A stretch of 64,000 nucleotides of DNA from Pseudobutyrivibrio sp. (GTDB taxonomy: Bacteria; Bacillota; Clostridia; Lachnospirales; Lachnospiraceae): NCBI RefSeq assembly GCF_015057185.1, contig NZ_SVEV01000006.1, positions 36,738-100,737 of the forward strand, given 5' to 3'. Below the pieces are notes generated by a model, which saw nothing but the letters and a program-made list of their open reading frames with translations, did no database searches and had not been told where the DNA came from. Within the stretch, counting starts at the first letter, position 1. Every line of letters begins with the position of its first letter. A program made the position numbers and the translations under genes. Of the stretch, positions 63,928 to 64,000 are shown piece by piece.

Positions 63928-64000
63928 ATCGAGTAGGAGGGAAATTCAAATGAATTTCCCGACCTCTCACACCACCGTGCGTACCGTTCGGTACACGGCG
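63928..64000 (-). mobile_element. 3' end of a group II intron (domains V and VI), cut by the window edge
   Basis: On the minus strand, GCCGTGTACC, GAAC loop, GGTACGCACGGT is a domain V hairpin with the two-base bulge after GGTAC, followed by GGTGGTGTGAGAGGTCGGG. Domain VI follows as GGGAAATTCA/TGAATTTCCC and CCTACTCGAT, with the branch A in the last segment. The intron would end near 63928, so the exon junction is about 30 bases upstream of the MATE start. The intron-encoded reverse transcriptase lies outside the window. Confidence 0.75.

Noticed and set aside
1..64000. tRNA or rRNA genes
   Set aside because: No cloverleaf with CCA-proximal GTTCRA loop and no rRNA signature was recognised in the intergenic regions on either strand.

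Overview
The window looks like a chromosomal piece of a low-GC, strictly anaerobic Firmicute of the family Lachnospiraceae; Butyrivibrio or Pseudobutyrivibrio is my best guess. This rests on gene content and style: glycyl-radical ribonucleotide reductase, pyrK/pyrD pyrimidine genes, a PPi-type phosphofructokinase, a MecA adaptor, GPH sugar symporters, AraC regulators fused to GH39 domains, strong AGGAGG ribosome sites and many TTG/GTG starts. No rRNA, tRNA, CRISPR array or transposase was seen. Most genes lie on the minus strand.

Region 1 (about 1-29.2 kb) is an accessory catabolic region. It holds a PucR-type regulator, two (probably three) iron-sulfur-flavoprotein-like reductases, two GPH symporters, two AraC-GH39 fusions that look like glycoside sensors, a Gfo/Idh/MocA dehydrogenase, a ribose-type sugar ABC transporter and a CstA-family transporter. 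It ends with an operon that I read as a C-glycoside deglycosidase (alpha and beta subunits) plus a FAD oxidoreductase. Next to that operon sit a small DUF1097-like membrane protein and a two-gene Fe-S/flavin electron-transfer module: a NuoG-GltD fusion and a NuoF-like protein without its NADH/FMN domain. The simplest reading is uptake of plant C- or O-glycosides, oxidation of the sugar at C3, cleavage of the C-C glycosidic bond, and NAD(P)H-driven reduction of a product. A TTGCAACMAAA-type motif recurs upstream of several of these genes and may be the operator of an AraC regulator.

Region 2 (29.4-48.3 kb) is more ordinary: PPi-phosphofructokinase, a zinc/manganese ABC operon with two small accessory proteins, mecA, the pyrC-pyrF-pyrK-pyrD run, a chemoreceptor, an ECF sigma factor fused to a membrane and extracellular domain, aspartate kinase, and an ABC transporter of the TrpXYZ type that shares an 18-bp operator with aspartate kinase.

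Region 3 (48.4-64 kb) holds a TIR/transmembrane/beta-propeller protein, class III ribonucleotide reductase with a fused redoxin domain, a TPR lipoprotein, a CorC-type CBS protein, cyclophilin, an Mrp-type Fe-S carrier ATPase, a DnaA-box cluster, a split ThrE exporter, a GH2 enzyme, a MATE pump, and at the right edge the 3' end of a group II intron.

Across regions 2 and 3 an 84-98 bp imperfect hairpin recurs six times between genes, with changing but still paired arms. Two tandem repeat blocks (91 bp and 59 bp units) lie in region 1. The 91-bp block shows a compensatory base-pair change between its copies.
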